Positions 35,371 to 47,557 of a stretch of DNA of 64,000 nucleotides are shown here, piece after piece. Made by a program: the position numbers and the translations under genes. The DNA comes from Collybiopsis luxurians FD-317 M1. Lineage: Eukaryota; Basidiomycota; Agaricomycetes; Agaricales; Omphalotaceae. Location of the stretch: the NCBI GenBank assembly GCA_000827265.1, contig KN834785.1, forward strand, positions 146,945 through 210,944, in the 5' to 3' direction. The notes under the pieces were generated by a model. The model saw only the letters and a program-made list of their open reading frames with translations. It made no database searches and was not told the origin of the DNA. The stretch's first letter is position 1. Each line of letters starts with the position of its first letter.

Positions 35371-38300
35371 GATATAATCTACTATCTAGAAGAATATGTA
35401 TATACCGGCTTTCCAATGCAGCGCTCCCCACAGTTGGATTGATGTTGTGTACAACCAGAGCCCATGTCCCGAGGACATCTGCTGCCTCCGAGTGGACATC
35501 CAGTTACGTTTCCAGGCTTGATCTGGTCAAGAACGGCAGGTGTTCCAAAAATTGAGCGATGTCCACTTGTTGCTGCCAGTTGAACGCGTCTAGACGTGTG
35601 TAGAACAACTGACAGAGTAAGATAACTAGACTAATGTATAGATTGGTCCGTCGCTGGCTTACCCCTTACCAGCGCTTGTTTGACTCCGCTTCCGCCCAAC
35701 TTCTGTCATCACACACGTCCAACAATCGGAGACCTAATACTGAGGGCAGATAATATACAACACGTGCGTATCCTCCTTTTGCCCCTGCCTTCTGCGTACC
35801 AATCCTTTTTTTGCTAGTTCTTAACTGTCAAATTCAAGAGCCCACGTCCTTCACACTACTTAATTCCTCCCTACTCACACACCGACTCCTACATTGGGCA
35901 CTGCCAAATGCGACCCTTTGCTCCAACTCATTCATACCCAACTGCATATGATTTACTTGCTGTCAGACTGAACGAATTCCCCCTCCAAACTATCTGTATT
36001 GCACTCGACCTGATGTAATCTGCAAACTAGTATCTCCGGTCCACTTCGATACTTTCCTTGTCCATTGCCCCCGTCAAACAGCCCGCCCCTGCCACAGAAT
36101 ACTTGCACGCTCCGGTCGATGTCTTCTCGGTTTCCAATGTTTGGAGGTGGATAATGTGAACTTAGTTTGTTTGTATGGATGTGGGTTGAGAATAGTCGTT
36201 TTATCAGCGTATCTGTATAGGCTTTCGGACGCTTGCGTAGTTGAACGAAAGAGCGGTTACGTTACGTGACGCGCCGTAACCCAAGTATTGGCTTGAATGT
36301 GGGGGGTGGAATCATTGTATGGTCGGCGATGAATGAAGGGCATTGACCAATCCTTGAGGATGTATCAGACAGTGCGTATCCTATCCCTGTTCCTATCTTC
36401 AGAATACCAAGCTTCTCTCACTATAGATATCTGCATACGACAAATGGCATCCACCCTATGCGCATCAAACCCCTCGAGTTTCTTCCTGAGCTGACAACAA
36501 CTGACCCTTTGTTCTTCCCCGTATTCACGATCTTCATCCTGTCGACCAATTTCCATCCTCAAATAAGCTCTTACCCGTTCATTGCCGTTTGGTTGCCTAA
36601 TTATCCTGACGCTTCCCGCCGTTTCAAAGCCAAAACTGCAGCATACTCTCCCGAGGCTCTTACCCGCATCATTATAACTTCAGTTCTATGTTATCTTCAC
36701 TACAAGCTCGATCCAGACTCGCTTGTTCCTGGGCTTCACAATCATTTCCACCATACAGCCGTCGCGGAGTTGGTCCAGCCTGCATGTCTTCTAACCAGGA
36801 TACGCTCACCCCTCTTTGTCTACTTTGAATTCCGATACAAGGATAAAGGTAGGAATGGAAACCATATTTGGCGCGAGAATTGGTACGGGAGTGATCATTG
36901 ACCGAGTGCATCCTAGCTATCGCAATGCAGTTTTGGCCTGTTTCAGCCTAATTCCTATTGCTCGTACTATGTTGGATTAAATTAGGGTGTATATGAGGCA
37001 CCCGGAGAGCTCGGATGTAATGTAAGTTGGTGTATCAGAGGGTGTGGTGGCGTCTGGAGATTGGAGGCATGTGGGGTATATGTTGCCGAAGCTCATATAC
37101 ATTATCACTCCCTATCTCCTTCCATTACACGTAGATGATGCTCCTGATACACAACTCCCCTCACTTCTACTGTATATCCAGTTTTAAGGTGGGAATGGAT
37201 GGACTCAGTCGTCGGAATGTCTTCGAGGGAAAATGGCAAAAATGCTTCTTCGATTTTGTAGAGCATTTCATATACCAATGAGACCGAATACTACACTTCT
37301 ACCATTGACGAAATCCTCTAGGCTATGCACCTTTTGGCCTACCAGCAAAGGAAGTCAATGAACCACATGTCGTTCTCTTCTGTCCGTGAACGTCGCGTAG
37401 ACGGATGCACGAGATTTGATCTATGATAACGACTGTATAACCTATGCCTAGTAACTTGTGCCGGTGGGAAGGAAGCGTTAAGGGAGTAAATATATTGAAG
37501 AAAATGATTGCGTGACGTGTAGTTTGAATCGGTCAGCGATGAATTAGTGGTATCGACCAATCTTTGGGAGATGTGTTCGACAGGTGTGTATCTTGTGTCC
37601 TATCTCCAGTATACCAAGTCGTTATTACTAGATTTAACTGGATCCGACAAATTGACTCCACCCACTAGTGCTAAAGCTCACTCGAATTTCGCCGATGGCT
37701 CACAATTTCCGGTTTTTCGTCCTTCCCTGCACTCACTCTGGTCACCTTCTTTACCAATTCACACCCTCCAATAACTGCGTATACCTTCATTGCCGATCTT
37801 ATCTTTGCCCGGCTCTCCCACTTGTATCCCACCTCGAAGCCAAATCCTCAACTGCTCACCTTCGACATTCACAGCATGCCCTTTTGACCATTGTCGCTCC
37901 TGTTCAATATAACCCAAGCTCGATCCACCGCCACTCGGACTTCTATAAGCGTTCAAACAGTGGCAATAAATTTAGTTGAAATGTTTTTGAGGTTAAGGCA
38001 CTTCAGTCTTATTCACACCTGGTCCATACTGATACTAGCAAATGCACCGCTTCTATATACAATTGAAGAGATCCTCCAGCCTATGGGGACCCCTTATGGC
38101 AACCAGAACAGAAATCACTCCTCGCTGTCTGCTGTTCACTAACAATAGACAAGGTTTGATCTACAGCAACACCTGTATTATACCCAGTAACTCATGCCGG
38201 TGGGAAGCAAGGACGGAAGTATATTGATTACATGACACGATGCAAGATCATCTGGACGCTGGCATGTTGGAGAGTGACAGGATGCTTGCACGTTGCAGTA

Positions 38301-38414
38301 GTTATTTAATTTCAGTTTACACATGATCATCCTTCCCATAACCCAGTGCCGCAGATGCAATATTTATAGTATTGACTTCAGTCATCCCCTTCTTCTTTCA
38401 GTTCCACCACCATC
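35371..38414. repeat. Unit D upstream spacer
   Basis: About 3.0 kb, close match to the unit C spacer, with the same two weakly related internal blocks (about 36340-36830 and about 37550-38000). No gene is convincing. A TATA-like stretch lies at 38359-38368. Confidence 0.7.
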
Positions 38415-41400
38415 ATGGCCGAATACTCTGCAAACAACACCAGCGAGATCAACTTGAATGACCTTGCCCTTCTACCCTCTACTGGAAGTTCCCCAGCCAC
38501 GCACGCACTTCCGGAAGTTAGGGAGAGTTGTATTGAGGGGAGTCACACTGAGAAGGCATTGGAGCATTTTCCGATCTTGATGAGGCCTGAAGACACAGTT
38601 AACAAAAAAGGAATCATTGACACACCAGAGGAAGATGTCAAACAAGTTTCAACACTAAATCATGATAAACTTCCAGATCGTGTAGAAAAAGGTGTTAACA
38701 CGAATGAGCTTCCTGCTGGTAAGTGGAAGGTGGATGACTCAAACCCAAAATGTGGAAAATGTTGACAAAGTTATCTTTTAATGCAATCAAGTTGCAGCAA
38801 ACAGAAACAGTAGTCACAATTTTTCACATAGTTCTGGAGAGGAACATGCTTCGATGGCAAAAGTGGATAATGATGCTGGGAGAAAAAAGCACCAGTGCTG
38901 CTGCTGCCCTTGCATTAAAGAAGATGACAATGAGGAAATTCCAGTAGACACTGGTGGCCATGGGATTACTTCTGCGAAATCCATTAAAAAGCCCTTTTAT
39001 GGAACTCGATCTCCACCACAACTTGGAGGTGTGTAACACTATTCACAAAGGTCCTGTAGAGGGTGCTCACTTATTCTTCAATATTTTACTAATATCTCTA
39101 GGTGGAGACAAATATGATTATGAGAAGATCTATGCTGATGATCCATTGTATGAGGAACTTGCTCCCAATGCAAGGGTCTGGAAGGTATATAATGATGAGA
39201 TGGACAAGCTGGACAGTGACAGAGTTGAAGATTGGAGAGATGGCCTGGATGCCCTTTTAGTCTTGGTACATTCTTTCCCTAAAATTGCTCTGGAAATACA
39301 TTAATCTGGGATTATCTAGGGTGGCCTGTTCTCTGCTGTGCTCACCACATTTGTGGTTGAAACTTCTGGAAGACTTGATTTTGATTGGGGAGAAGTCAGT
39401 GCAAATCTTTTGGCTGAATCAGTGGCTTTGCAAAGGGCTGCAATGAATGGGACTCCAGCCAGTGAAGTAGCCCCCTCTCTATTAACACCAACATCAAAGT
39501 TTCATGCACAACCACTTGATGTTGCATTAAATATTCTGTGGTTTATTAGTCTTGTTCTTAGTCTTGGAACTGCTCTCAGTGCTGTAGTGGCCAAGCAATG
39601 GATCCATCAGTATATAGCTGTTCCCACTGGAACCCCTGAAGAGAGAGCACAGATCCGCCACTTCAGATTCATGGGTCTGGAAAAGTGGCATATGGCCCTC
39701 ATTATTGGTTTACTGCCCATGTTCATCCACCTGTCTATAGCAATTTTCTTTTTAGGGCTGCTTCTATTTCTTCATGAACTACATCTGGCAATTGCTGTGA
39801 TTGTTGATGTTCTGACATTCACACTCTTGATTATTTATCTTGCTAGTAACTTACTTCCAGTGTGGCATTTGGACTGTCCATATAAGACCCCACTTACTTC
39901 ATTACTATTTTCATTACTTCTGAAGGCAGTCCATATTTTTGCCTTAACTAATCCTGCTTCAGATGAAGAGTTAGATGAACCAAGGGGGGTGGTCATAGAT
40001 TCCTCTAAAATTGGTCAACCACTGCTTCAAATTATCAAGAGGATTCAGACCATTATTTTCTTTGTGACAAAATTCATGTATATGAAAGTGGCATCCTTTA
40101 TTTCCTTTATTGGACCAAAATGGGTAGCTGGAATTCAAAAGGACATAAAACCAAGTGCAAAATATGTATTAAATGATATGGAAATTAGTTATATTGGACA
40201 AAACTTTAAAGATCTGGAATTAGATCTCCACGAATTGCTCTGGCTTATTCAGTCATCCACAAATTTATCAGCTAAAAATATAGCACTGGATGCATTAAGT
40301 AATCTAGACATTGATAGGCTTGCCGACATCCACAAATTGTCCCGAGCGCAAGCATTCCAGTTGGATGAAGTAATTAAAGGACAATTCGACAATGCATGGC
40401 TGACTCGAGATAAGACCATGAGAGATGTCAGAGCGGTTCGTACTCAAAGCCATTCACCAATTCAAGGGATGCCAATATTGTTTCCCGCTCTATCCCTTCC
40501 TCCATCTTCTTCACTTATTCTAGCTGAATTAAGGGATAATCAGACAATAAAGAAATCTATCGCAGCCATTTTTGCAACTGAGGATTACAGAAAAACCATT
40601 AAGCATGAGCCTATTTTCTGGGCAAATTGGTTTAGCTCATTCTCACATCAATCCATTCCAGGAAATCAGGAGTTTGTCTTCAATAAATTGCTATACTTAG
40701 CTAGTATTCAGAAACCAACTCAATTCCCTGTGAATCCCAGGATGGAATACCCTCACTTCAATTCTTTTCACTGGTCTTTAAATCATTGCACAAGAAGAGG
40801 AGACCAAGATGATGCTGAATTATTCAAATCACGGCTTACTCAACCTTGTGATGTTGATACATTTTTGGAAGAGTTTGCCTCTGAGCATTTTTATAAGCTG
40901 CTTATAAGCTGGGTCACAGAATACCTTGGGATATCTCTAAAATCTTATCCGAAAAACATTCCAACCCATCTTCAACTCCTTGATCTCATAGTCAGTAATG
41001 ATAAAATGTGGAAGGAATATCCTCATGTTGTATATTCATCACTTGCAACCATGGGAAATTATGCTAGAAGCTGGGGGGACTGGGAACCACTTGATGAAGC
41101 AGATTTGAAATCTGAACAAGAACTTCTTTTGAACACTGTCATTAAATGCTTTGACTCTGACACATTTTGGGAGTCTTCAGTAAATGTGCCAGATGAAAAT
41201 GTTGAACCTGGTACCTCATCCTCACAAATAACAGGAATTTTTGTGACACTTGCTGATGCACTTGAAGGAGACAAGGGGGGAATTAGTAGAGAGCTTATTT
41301 CTTCCCAGCTTGCAGCCAGATTTATCAAAAAATGCACAAGTACAATAGAGCAAGGACATGGGGATTATTCCATCAACTGGTTATTAAGGGTACTGCTTGA

Positions 41401-42109
41401 TCACATTCTTCTTCCCATAGATGGGGTCTGGACTGATACTGTATGGAATCAGCTATTAGAAAGCAACATGCCTCCAGAAGTAATAGCCTATGAGCCATTG
41501 TCAGGATTTGAAGATGCCTTAAAATCTTTGGTAGAAACAAACTATGAATTATTCAGTAAAGTTATAGAGTATTTTTCTAGCAGTGGATCCCTGGAGAGGT
41601 TCTGTGCGCAGTCACTAGGCTCCTATTCCTTCATGCCAACCACAAGAATGAGCTTTTTCCTTGCTCAGTTAAATGCTCAATCAGGATTTGTGATTCCAGA
41701 AGAGAGATGGCAGGAATGCATTTTGTCGCTGTCTCAGGATAATTTCAAATATGATCTCCAATATTTCTATCATGAAGAATTCAAAAATAATCTTCCAGAA
41801 TTCAGATCATTTATTGAAAATGGTTGCAATGGGCCTATGCCTGGAGATAAGGATTATAATCCCTTTCCTGAACCTGTGTCACCGGAGAGACCTGACTCGG
41901 AGATTGCTCCTAAGGAAAGGGATGAAATGCCTGGTGAATCCAAATCTGAGCTGGAAGACTCTGAAACTACCTGGTGGAGTAGAATAAGAAGCATATTACC
42001 CAGATTGATACAAAAAGTGAAGATTTTTCAAGACCCAATCGAAGAGGGGGATATTGAGAAGGCCGTAGTACCAGATCAATCTGCAGCAAATGAGTCAAAA
42101 GGGATGTGA
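38415..42109 (+). CDS. DUF6535 membrane protein, copy D
   Basis: Exons 38415-38718, 38792-39028, 39102-39265 and 39320-42109 give 1164 aa. The usual acceptor of intron 1 (AAG) reads AAT here. The next AG, 9 bp downstream at 38790-38791, restores the frame at the cost of three residues, and I used it. The Cys cluster, the WKVYNDEM motif, the membrane segment and the long C-terminal region are all present. The middle cassette (about 40330-40910) is of the type seen in pseudogene A and differs strongly from copies B and E. The segment around 39950-40030 is unique to this copy (DEELDEPRGV). Function unknown; likely an integral membrane protein. Confidence 0.83.
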
Positions 42110-43206
42110 ATAATCGGGAGTAAGGACTGGTAAGTTTAGGAATTCAATTGTACGAGCAATGACTGCGGTGTTTGCGAAGGGCTTCTCTTGGTGATCAAAG
42201 GGGCACTTGAGGGGCCCAAGAAGCGAAAAAAAAAAAACTTGTAATCTCTCTCTTTTCACCCCTGATATTGCGACTTATGCTTCATCATTCATGTACTACG
42301 TTTGAATTTTCTTCTCGATGTTTGATTTTTTCCTATTTCTCTTACAATAGTCCTCCAGTACCACATTTGTCCTACCTATGAACTCTGAAATGAATCGACT
42401 TATTGAAAAGGCACTGGTAAGAATAATGAAAGTAAAACCAAACTACCTGAGCAGTAAGTTCAACTTGACGATCATGTTATCCGTGAGTCCGAAGTGCTTT
42501 CCAGGCTTCTCCCCTCGATATTTTATTTTTATTTTTCCTGCGAAACCACCACTTACTACTACTAGTAAGTCGTACTCCAGCCGAGGCTTGCTTCCTCCTG
42601 TAGCCCAGCTTCAGCGCAAGGATAATCAACGCCTGACTAAGCTTTTTGGACTTATATCAAGATACACCACCCTCGTTGTTAATTGCCGAAACGACCAAGT
42701 CAGATGCTGCTCAGCTCGGCCTACATGATTGAGTCTCGACTATTATTCTGGGCATTAACTTCCTTTGATTCCGAGACGAAGTGGCAAGGAGACTGGTGTA
42801 TGGTTTGCGTCGAGCGTCTTTTACGCAGGCCACCAAAATCTGGTGATAGAGGAATAAATTACTTAACAGCATGTATTGCTTAAGTGGTTGCACCTTGCGA
42901 TTGATAGTCGTTCTAAGTCATTCCTATAACTGCTCTCCCGCTCCCGTTTGCTTTCCCTAATCATGGACCCAAGTAAGTTGACCTCCGAGGGTACCGTCGC
43001 AGTGAAGCACCCAAGAAGACAAAATCGGGTATGGTCATAGAGTTGTGATGCTCGAGCCGCGTAAACTTGTTCGTGGGAAATGAGCGTGCCCCGGTTCCGA
43101 TCACTTTCAATCACGAACACAAGCCGACCTCATTTCTGAATTAATCTGCAGTATTGTTTGACTCTCGGTTATTGATATCAATAGATGCAATACTTCTACA
43201 GGCATC
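42110..43206. repeat. Spacer between DUF6535 copy D and bZIP copy 4
   Basis: Same layout as the other spacers: A-run at about 42226-42237, conserved short frame from 42378, and ATGGACCCAAGTAAG near 42963 ahead of the bZIP start. No independent gene seen. Confidence 0.65.
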
Positions 43207-45080
43207 ATGCTGGTCGATAACCCAGCTCAAATTTTTCCTTCCACCTCGATCCCAAGCTTGAACAACCGCGCAGAGTTTCTTAATACAATACTCTTTTGTT
43301 CTGCTTCGACGTTGGCGACAGCTTCGATGTCTCCAGGTCCTTCTGCTTACACTTCCTCTCGAGCCTCATCGCCGCCATCTTTTGCCCAGTCAGATATCCA
43401 ACGGCCTTTGGAAAACTGCAATCCAAACCCGCTCTATACCCCCGACGACGACTAGTTCGCTGACACCGCCTCTGACAATGCCTGCCTCAACACTTCCGTT
43501 GACCAACACCTGTCTCCGCTCTACCCCTTTTCTCTCCACTCTTCTAAATTTCTCCACGACACCCATGTCGTCTTCATCTTCAAAGAGTGACGATAACACA
43601 AAGGAGGGTGGCGATTCCGCAGCCTGAAGTCTTAGCAAATAACGACCAGTAAGGAGCTGAGGCAGTTGACGAAAAGACGAGTGCGAGGAATTTCAGTGTT
43701 TGAGAACCAGGTAAGTGATCTGTATCTCGCTTCTATCGACTTTGATTCATTCTTTAACCAGCAGACTACATTTCTACCCTCGAAATGGTTCTGCGTCGAC
43801 GTCGGCAACTCCTATAATGTATCCAAGTCCTTCAGCCTCCACTCCTTCTGGAGCTTCATCCCCGTCGTCTTCTGCCCAGTCGGATTCTTGTCGACTCCTC
43901 CCCAGAATAACTTTCCAGACCTGTACTTGTATCTCGGTGGCGTCGGAGCTGCAAACTTTAGTTTCCTTGCTAGCAGTGGGAACGCTCCTTCGACATCATC
44001 TTTCCAACCGACAACGACTAGCTTGCTGGCGCTGCCTCTGCCAACGAGGCCTGCAACAGCTGCCTTGACTAACACTCTCCCCTCTACCTCCTTCCCCGCT
44101 ATTCGCTCGACTGTCTCTGCGACAACTAACAAAGAAGCCCTGCCCATGTCATACACCAGGTCTTCATTGTCCACGGGTGACGACAAGAAAAAAGGAAAGA
44201 TGACGATTTGCTGGCAGATTGGCATCTGTCGCCCGAAGTCTTCTCCAAGATGATCTGTAATGAGAAGAGGTAGTTGACGAATAAGATAAGCGCGAGGAAT
44301 TTTAGGGTTCGGGGAAAAGGTAAGTTATCGGTATCTCAGTTCTATCGACTTTGATTCATTCTATAACGAGTAGACCGCATCATTACCCTCGAAATGGATT
44401 TTGCAAGACGCGAACATCTCCTTTGAGCTATCTGTATCGGGGTCGGCTGGTTCGATCCCAAACTCTTTCCCTACGAGAAGAAATCGTGGCCTAAAAAGTG
44501 TTTTTCGACGGCCGTGGAGCAGGTGTCAGCATCGACATCACCTACCACGCCAGCACTGGCGTTGAGCAGAGTAGGCAGCCCAGACGTCAATCCGAACCTA
44601 GCTGCTGCGCTGTCTTAAACCTTCCTCTGCCAGCGCCATTTCGGGAATGGAGCACAGCGAAAGAGCTGGCATTGCGTGCGGCCAATGCCCCTGCTCTGCT
44701 TCTACATTCCTGTCCAACGCTCAAAGGATCTACCTACGTCTCCCCGACTTTTTGCTCTTGGCGGTCTCTCTGTTGGGGAGACGTTTTGCAGGCTGGGTTT
44801 GGTGGGATAGGAATGGGTGGTAGTTGTACGCCTCTGCATACTGTATTGACACCTAATCTCTGATTTGGATGTCCCGCTGGTATTGGCGATGGAATGCCGA
44901 ACCTGAGCACCTGCCAGTAAGTTCGGGATGTGTTGGCTGTGAACGCGGCAGTGGCCGCTCGGATGAGGATTCTTCTTTGTCGTCGTCTAGACCAGGAGTC
45001 CCGAGGCCGTTGCAGGAGAACATGATCGTAGTGGTGCCGCTGGTGTACGAGGAGAATGCGGCATCGGCGGGCAAAGTTCG
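43207..45080 (+). pseudogene. bZIP pseudogene, copy 4
   Basis: The ATG is kept (MLVDNPAQIFPSTS), but the frame stops at 43455. The nested second exon 1 start follows from about 43785. The central 430 bp of exon 1 is missing, and the basic-region end reads out of frame. The zipper region from 44394 is eroded (a TGA where Arg/Leu is expected). Homology ends at about 45080. It is the copy closest in position to the intact gene but shares its defects with copies 2 and 3. Confidence 0.82.
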
Positions 45081-47382
45081 TTATGGATATGATCTGGTAT
45101 TTAGAAGGTGTAGCTTGAATAAATATATTCCAGCTTTCCGAAACAATGTTGTTCACGGTCGGATTGATGACATGTACTTACAGCCAGATCCCGCGTCGCC
45201 GAGGACATCTGCTACCTCCGAGTTGACATTTGGTTGGGTTTCCAGTTTGATCTTGTCAAGAACGCAATGAATGCGTGACGTATGCTTGCCGCTGCCAGTT
45301 ATACACATCTAGGTACGTGTACAAAAGTTGGAAAATGGATAGCTGAATCATCGTATATTAGATCCAATTCAATGGAATGTTGCGTCGGACACATTGATAC
45401 TGGAAACATATCAACTCCCTATCATGTTCTATCTAAGTTTGAGACGCTCTGGCGGCACTAAAGACAGAACGTATAGAAAGTACTCCAGTTGTATCTGGCT
45501 CAATCTTAGTTCTTCAACTGGTCTATCCATATATTTGTCGTGGACTCTGTTGCCTACACAGAAGGCCGGCAGAAGGGCCGGCTTACCGATGCTTCTCGTA
45601 ATTCTCCGCTTCCACTTGACTGTCTTCATCGCACACATCCAGCAATCTCCTCCCACATAGTATTCTGACATGCACAATATCCTACCTCCCTGCTCTTGAG
45701 CTTTCTGCTCGTATTATACGGTGTCGTGTATTATTAGGTTGAGAGTTCAGGTGTGTCTTTTCAACGCTGGATAGAGCTGTGGTAAGGTAATTGAGTATTT
45801 AGAAATTAAGATTTGTTGGTTGCGATGAGTCAACTGGGAGGAAAGGGAGAGGGATTCTGCGGGGGAAGGACAATAACTCATCAAAGCTGGCGAATGCTGA
45901 GGAAGAGAGCACCAGTCGCATAACGCGTCTCCAAGCCCATCTGGATTTGCAACGTCAACTAGACTGAAGAATGATTCAGGACACCTGTGTATCCTCTTGT
46001 TGGCCCCTTCGTTCCCCATCCTAATCTTTCTATGCTAGTTCTCAGCTGTCAACGTCACAAAAACACATTCGAAAACCCGCATTTTCCTCGCAACTTGATT
46101 CCTCCACGCTCACATACCAACTCCTGCATTGGTCACTGGTGAACGCAATCCTCTATTCTCATTCAACTTCATGTAATGACGCAGGTCAGACGAGAGAGCG
46201 ATTGCGTGACGCATAGTTTGAATCTGGAGGTGGAATCACTGCATATGGTCAGCGTTGAATTAGTGGCATCGACTAATCTTGGGAGATGTGTCCGATGGGT
46301 GTGTAATCTAATTATGCCAAGCCTTTATTACTATTAGATTTATCTAGATCCAAAAAATAGAATGTAGTTAAAAACCACTCGATTTTTGCCCAAGGCTGAC
46401 AATAACAGTCTTTTTGTCTTTTCCTGCACTTGTGCTGATTACCTTCCTGACCTATCCACCCCCTCCAATAATTGTGTGAACCTTCATTGCTGTTCACTTT
46501 GCCTGGCTCTCCCAGTTGTTTCCCACCTCGAAGCCAACTCCTCAGCTGCTTACTTGAGTCCACATTCACGGTATGCCCTTTTGACCATTTTTGTTTCAGT
46601 TCAATGTAACGCTGGTCGATCCACATTCACTTTCTCCTGAGCCTCATTAACATATCCACCATAAACCCATCACGGAGCTGGTCCCACGTGCATGTTTTAA
46701 CCTGGATATCCCAAACCCTTTATCGTCTCCTTTGAATTCCGATATAAAGATGAAGATGGGAATGAAAGCCCTATTTGGCACCAGGATTGTTGCGAGAGTA
46801 GCCGTGACCGAGTGCATCCAAGATATTGCCGCAATCACATACAAGCTCATAACTTGATGTAATGGACAGTATGAGGGTGGTTGGAGATCGGAGGCATGCA
46901 GGGTACATTACTGAAAATCATATACCTTATCGCCTTCCTATCCTCCTTTGTTACACATTACACACAGTTGATACACGACCGCTCTCACATCTACATGCAT
47001 TTGAACAGTGTCAATAAATAGATTCAGTTGGAAGGCTTTCAATTCAGTCTTATCCACACCTTGTCCATACTGATTATACCGGGTGCCTCACTTCTATATA
47101 CAATTGAAGAGATCCTCCAGTCTATGGGGACCCCTTATGTTGACCAGAACAGAAATTTTATCTGTCACTCCCCGCTGTCTGCTGTCCACTAGCAATAGAC
47201 AGAATTTGATATACTTACAATGGCGCCTGTATACCCCATGCCCAGTAACTTGTGCCGCGGTGGGAAGCAAGGATGGAAATATATTAATTACATAGCACGC
47301 AGCCGCTTCCGTCTGCTGTCCATCTCGATCACATGCTTCAATGACAGGGAGAGCTCTGCCACGCTGATCGCGCGTCTCACTT

Positions 47383-47396
47383 ACGTGGCACGTGGC
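47383..47396. promoter_or_regulatory. Two adjacent ACGTGGC motifs upstream of DUF6535 copy E
   Basis: The sequence holds ACGTGGC twice, back to back, about 165 bp before the copy E start codon. ACGT cores are typical binding sites of bZIP proteins, and the central CACGTG also fits a basic helix-loop-helix site. The motifs are inside the stretch unique to unit E. Binding is an inference. Confidence 0.35.
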
Positions 47397-47502
47397 AAAA
47401 CTGTGTGGGTGCAAAAACGCTCTGACAGGATGCTTGCACGTTGCACGAGATATCCGATATCAGTGTGCACATGATCATCTTTCCGTTCACTTGTCACAGA
47501 TG

Positions 47503-47512
47503 CAATATATAG
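47503..47512 (+). promoter_or_regulatory. TATA-like element of DUF6535 copy E
   Basis: CAATATATAG lies about 50 bp before the start codon. The same position is TATA-like in copies A (4391-4400), B (20051-20060), C (30038-30050) and D (38359-38368). A pyrimidine tract and CCACCACCATCATGG context follow in each. This supports a real promoter and the chosen start codons. Confidence 0.6.
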
Positions 47513-47557
47513 TGATGACTTCGGCCATCCTCTTGTTCTTTTAGTTCCACCACCATC

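Larger units (their letters stand above)
45081..47557. repeat. Unit E upstream spacer
   Basis: About 2.5 kb, homologous to the unit C and D spacers but more diverged and shortened, with several private segments (for example around 45400-45720). No gene is convincing. It holds an extra stretch of about 95 bp at roughly 47297-47410 that the other units lack. Confidence 0.65.
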
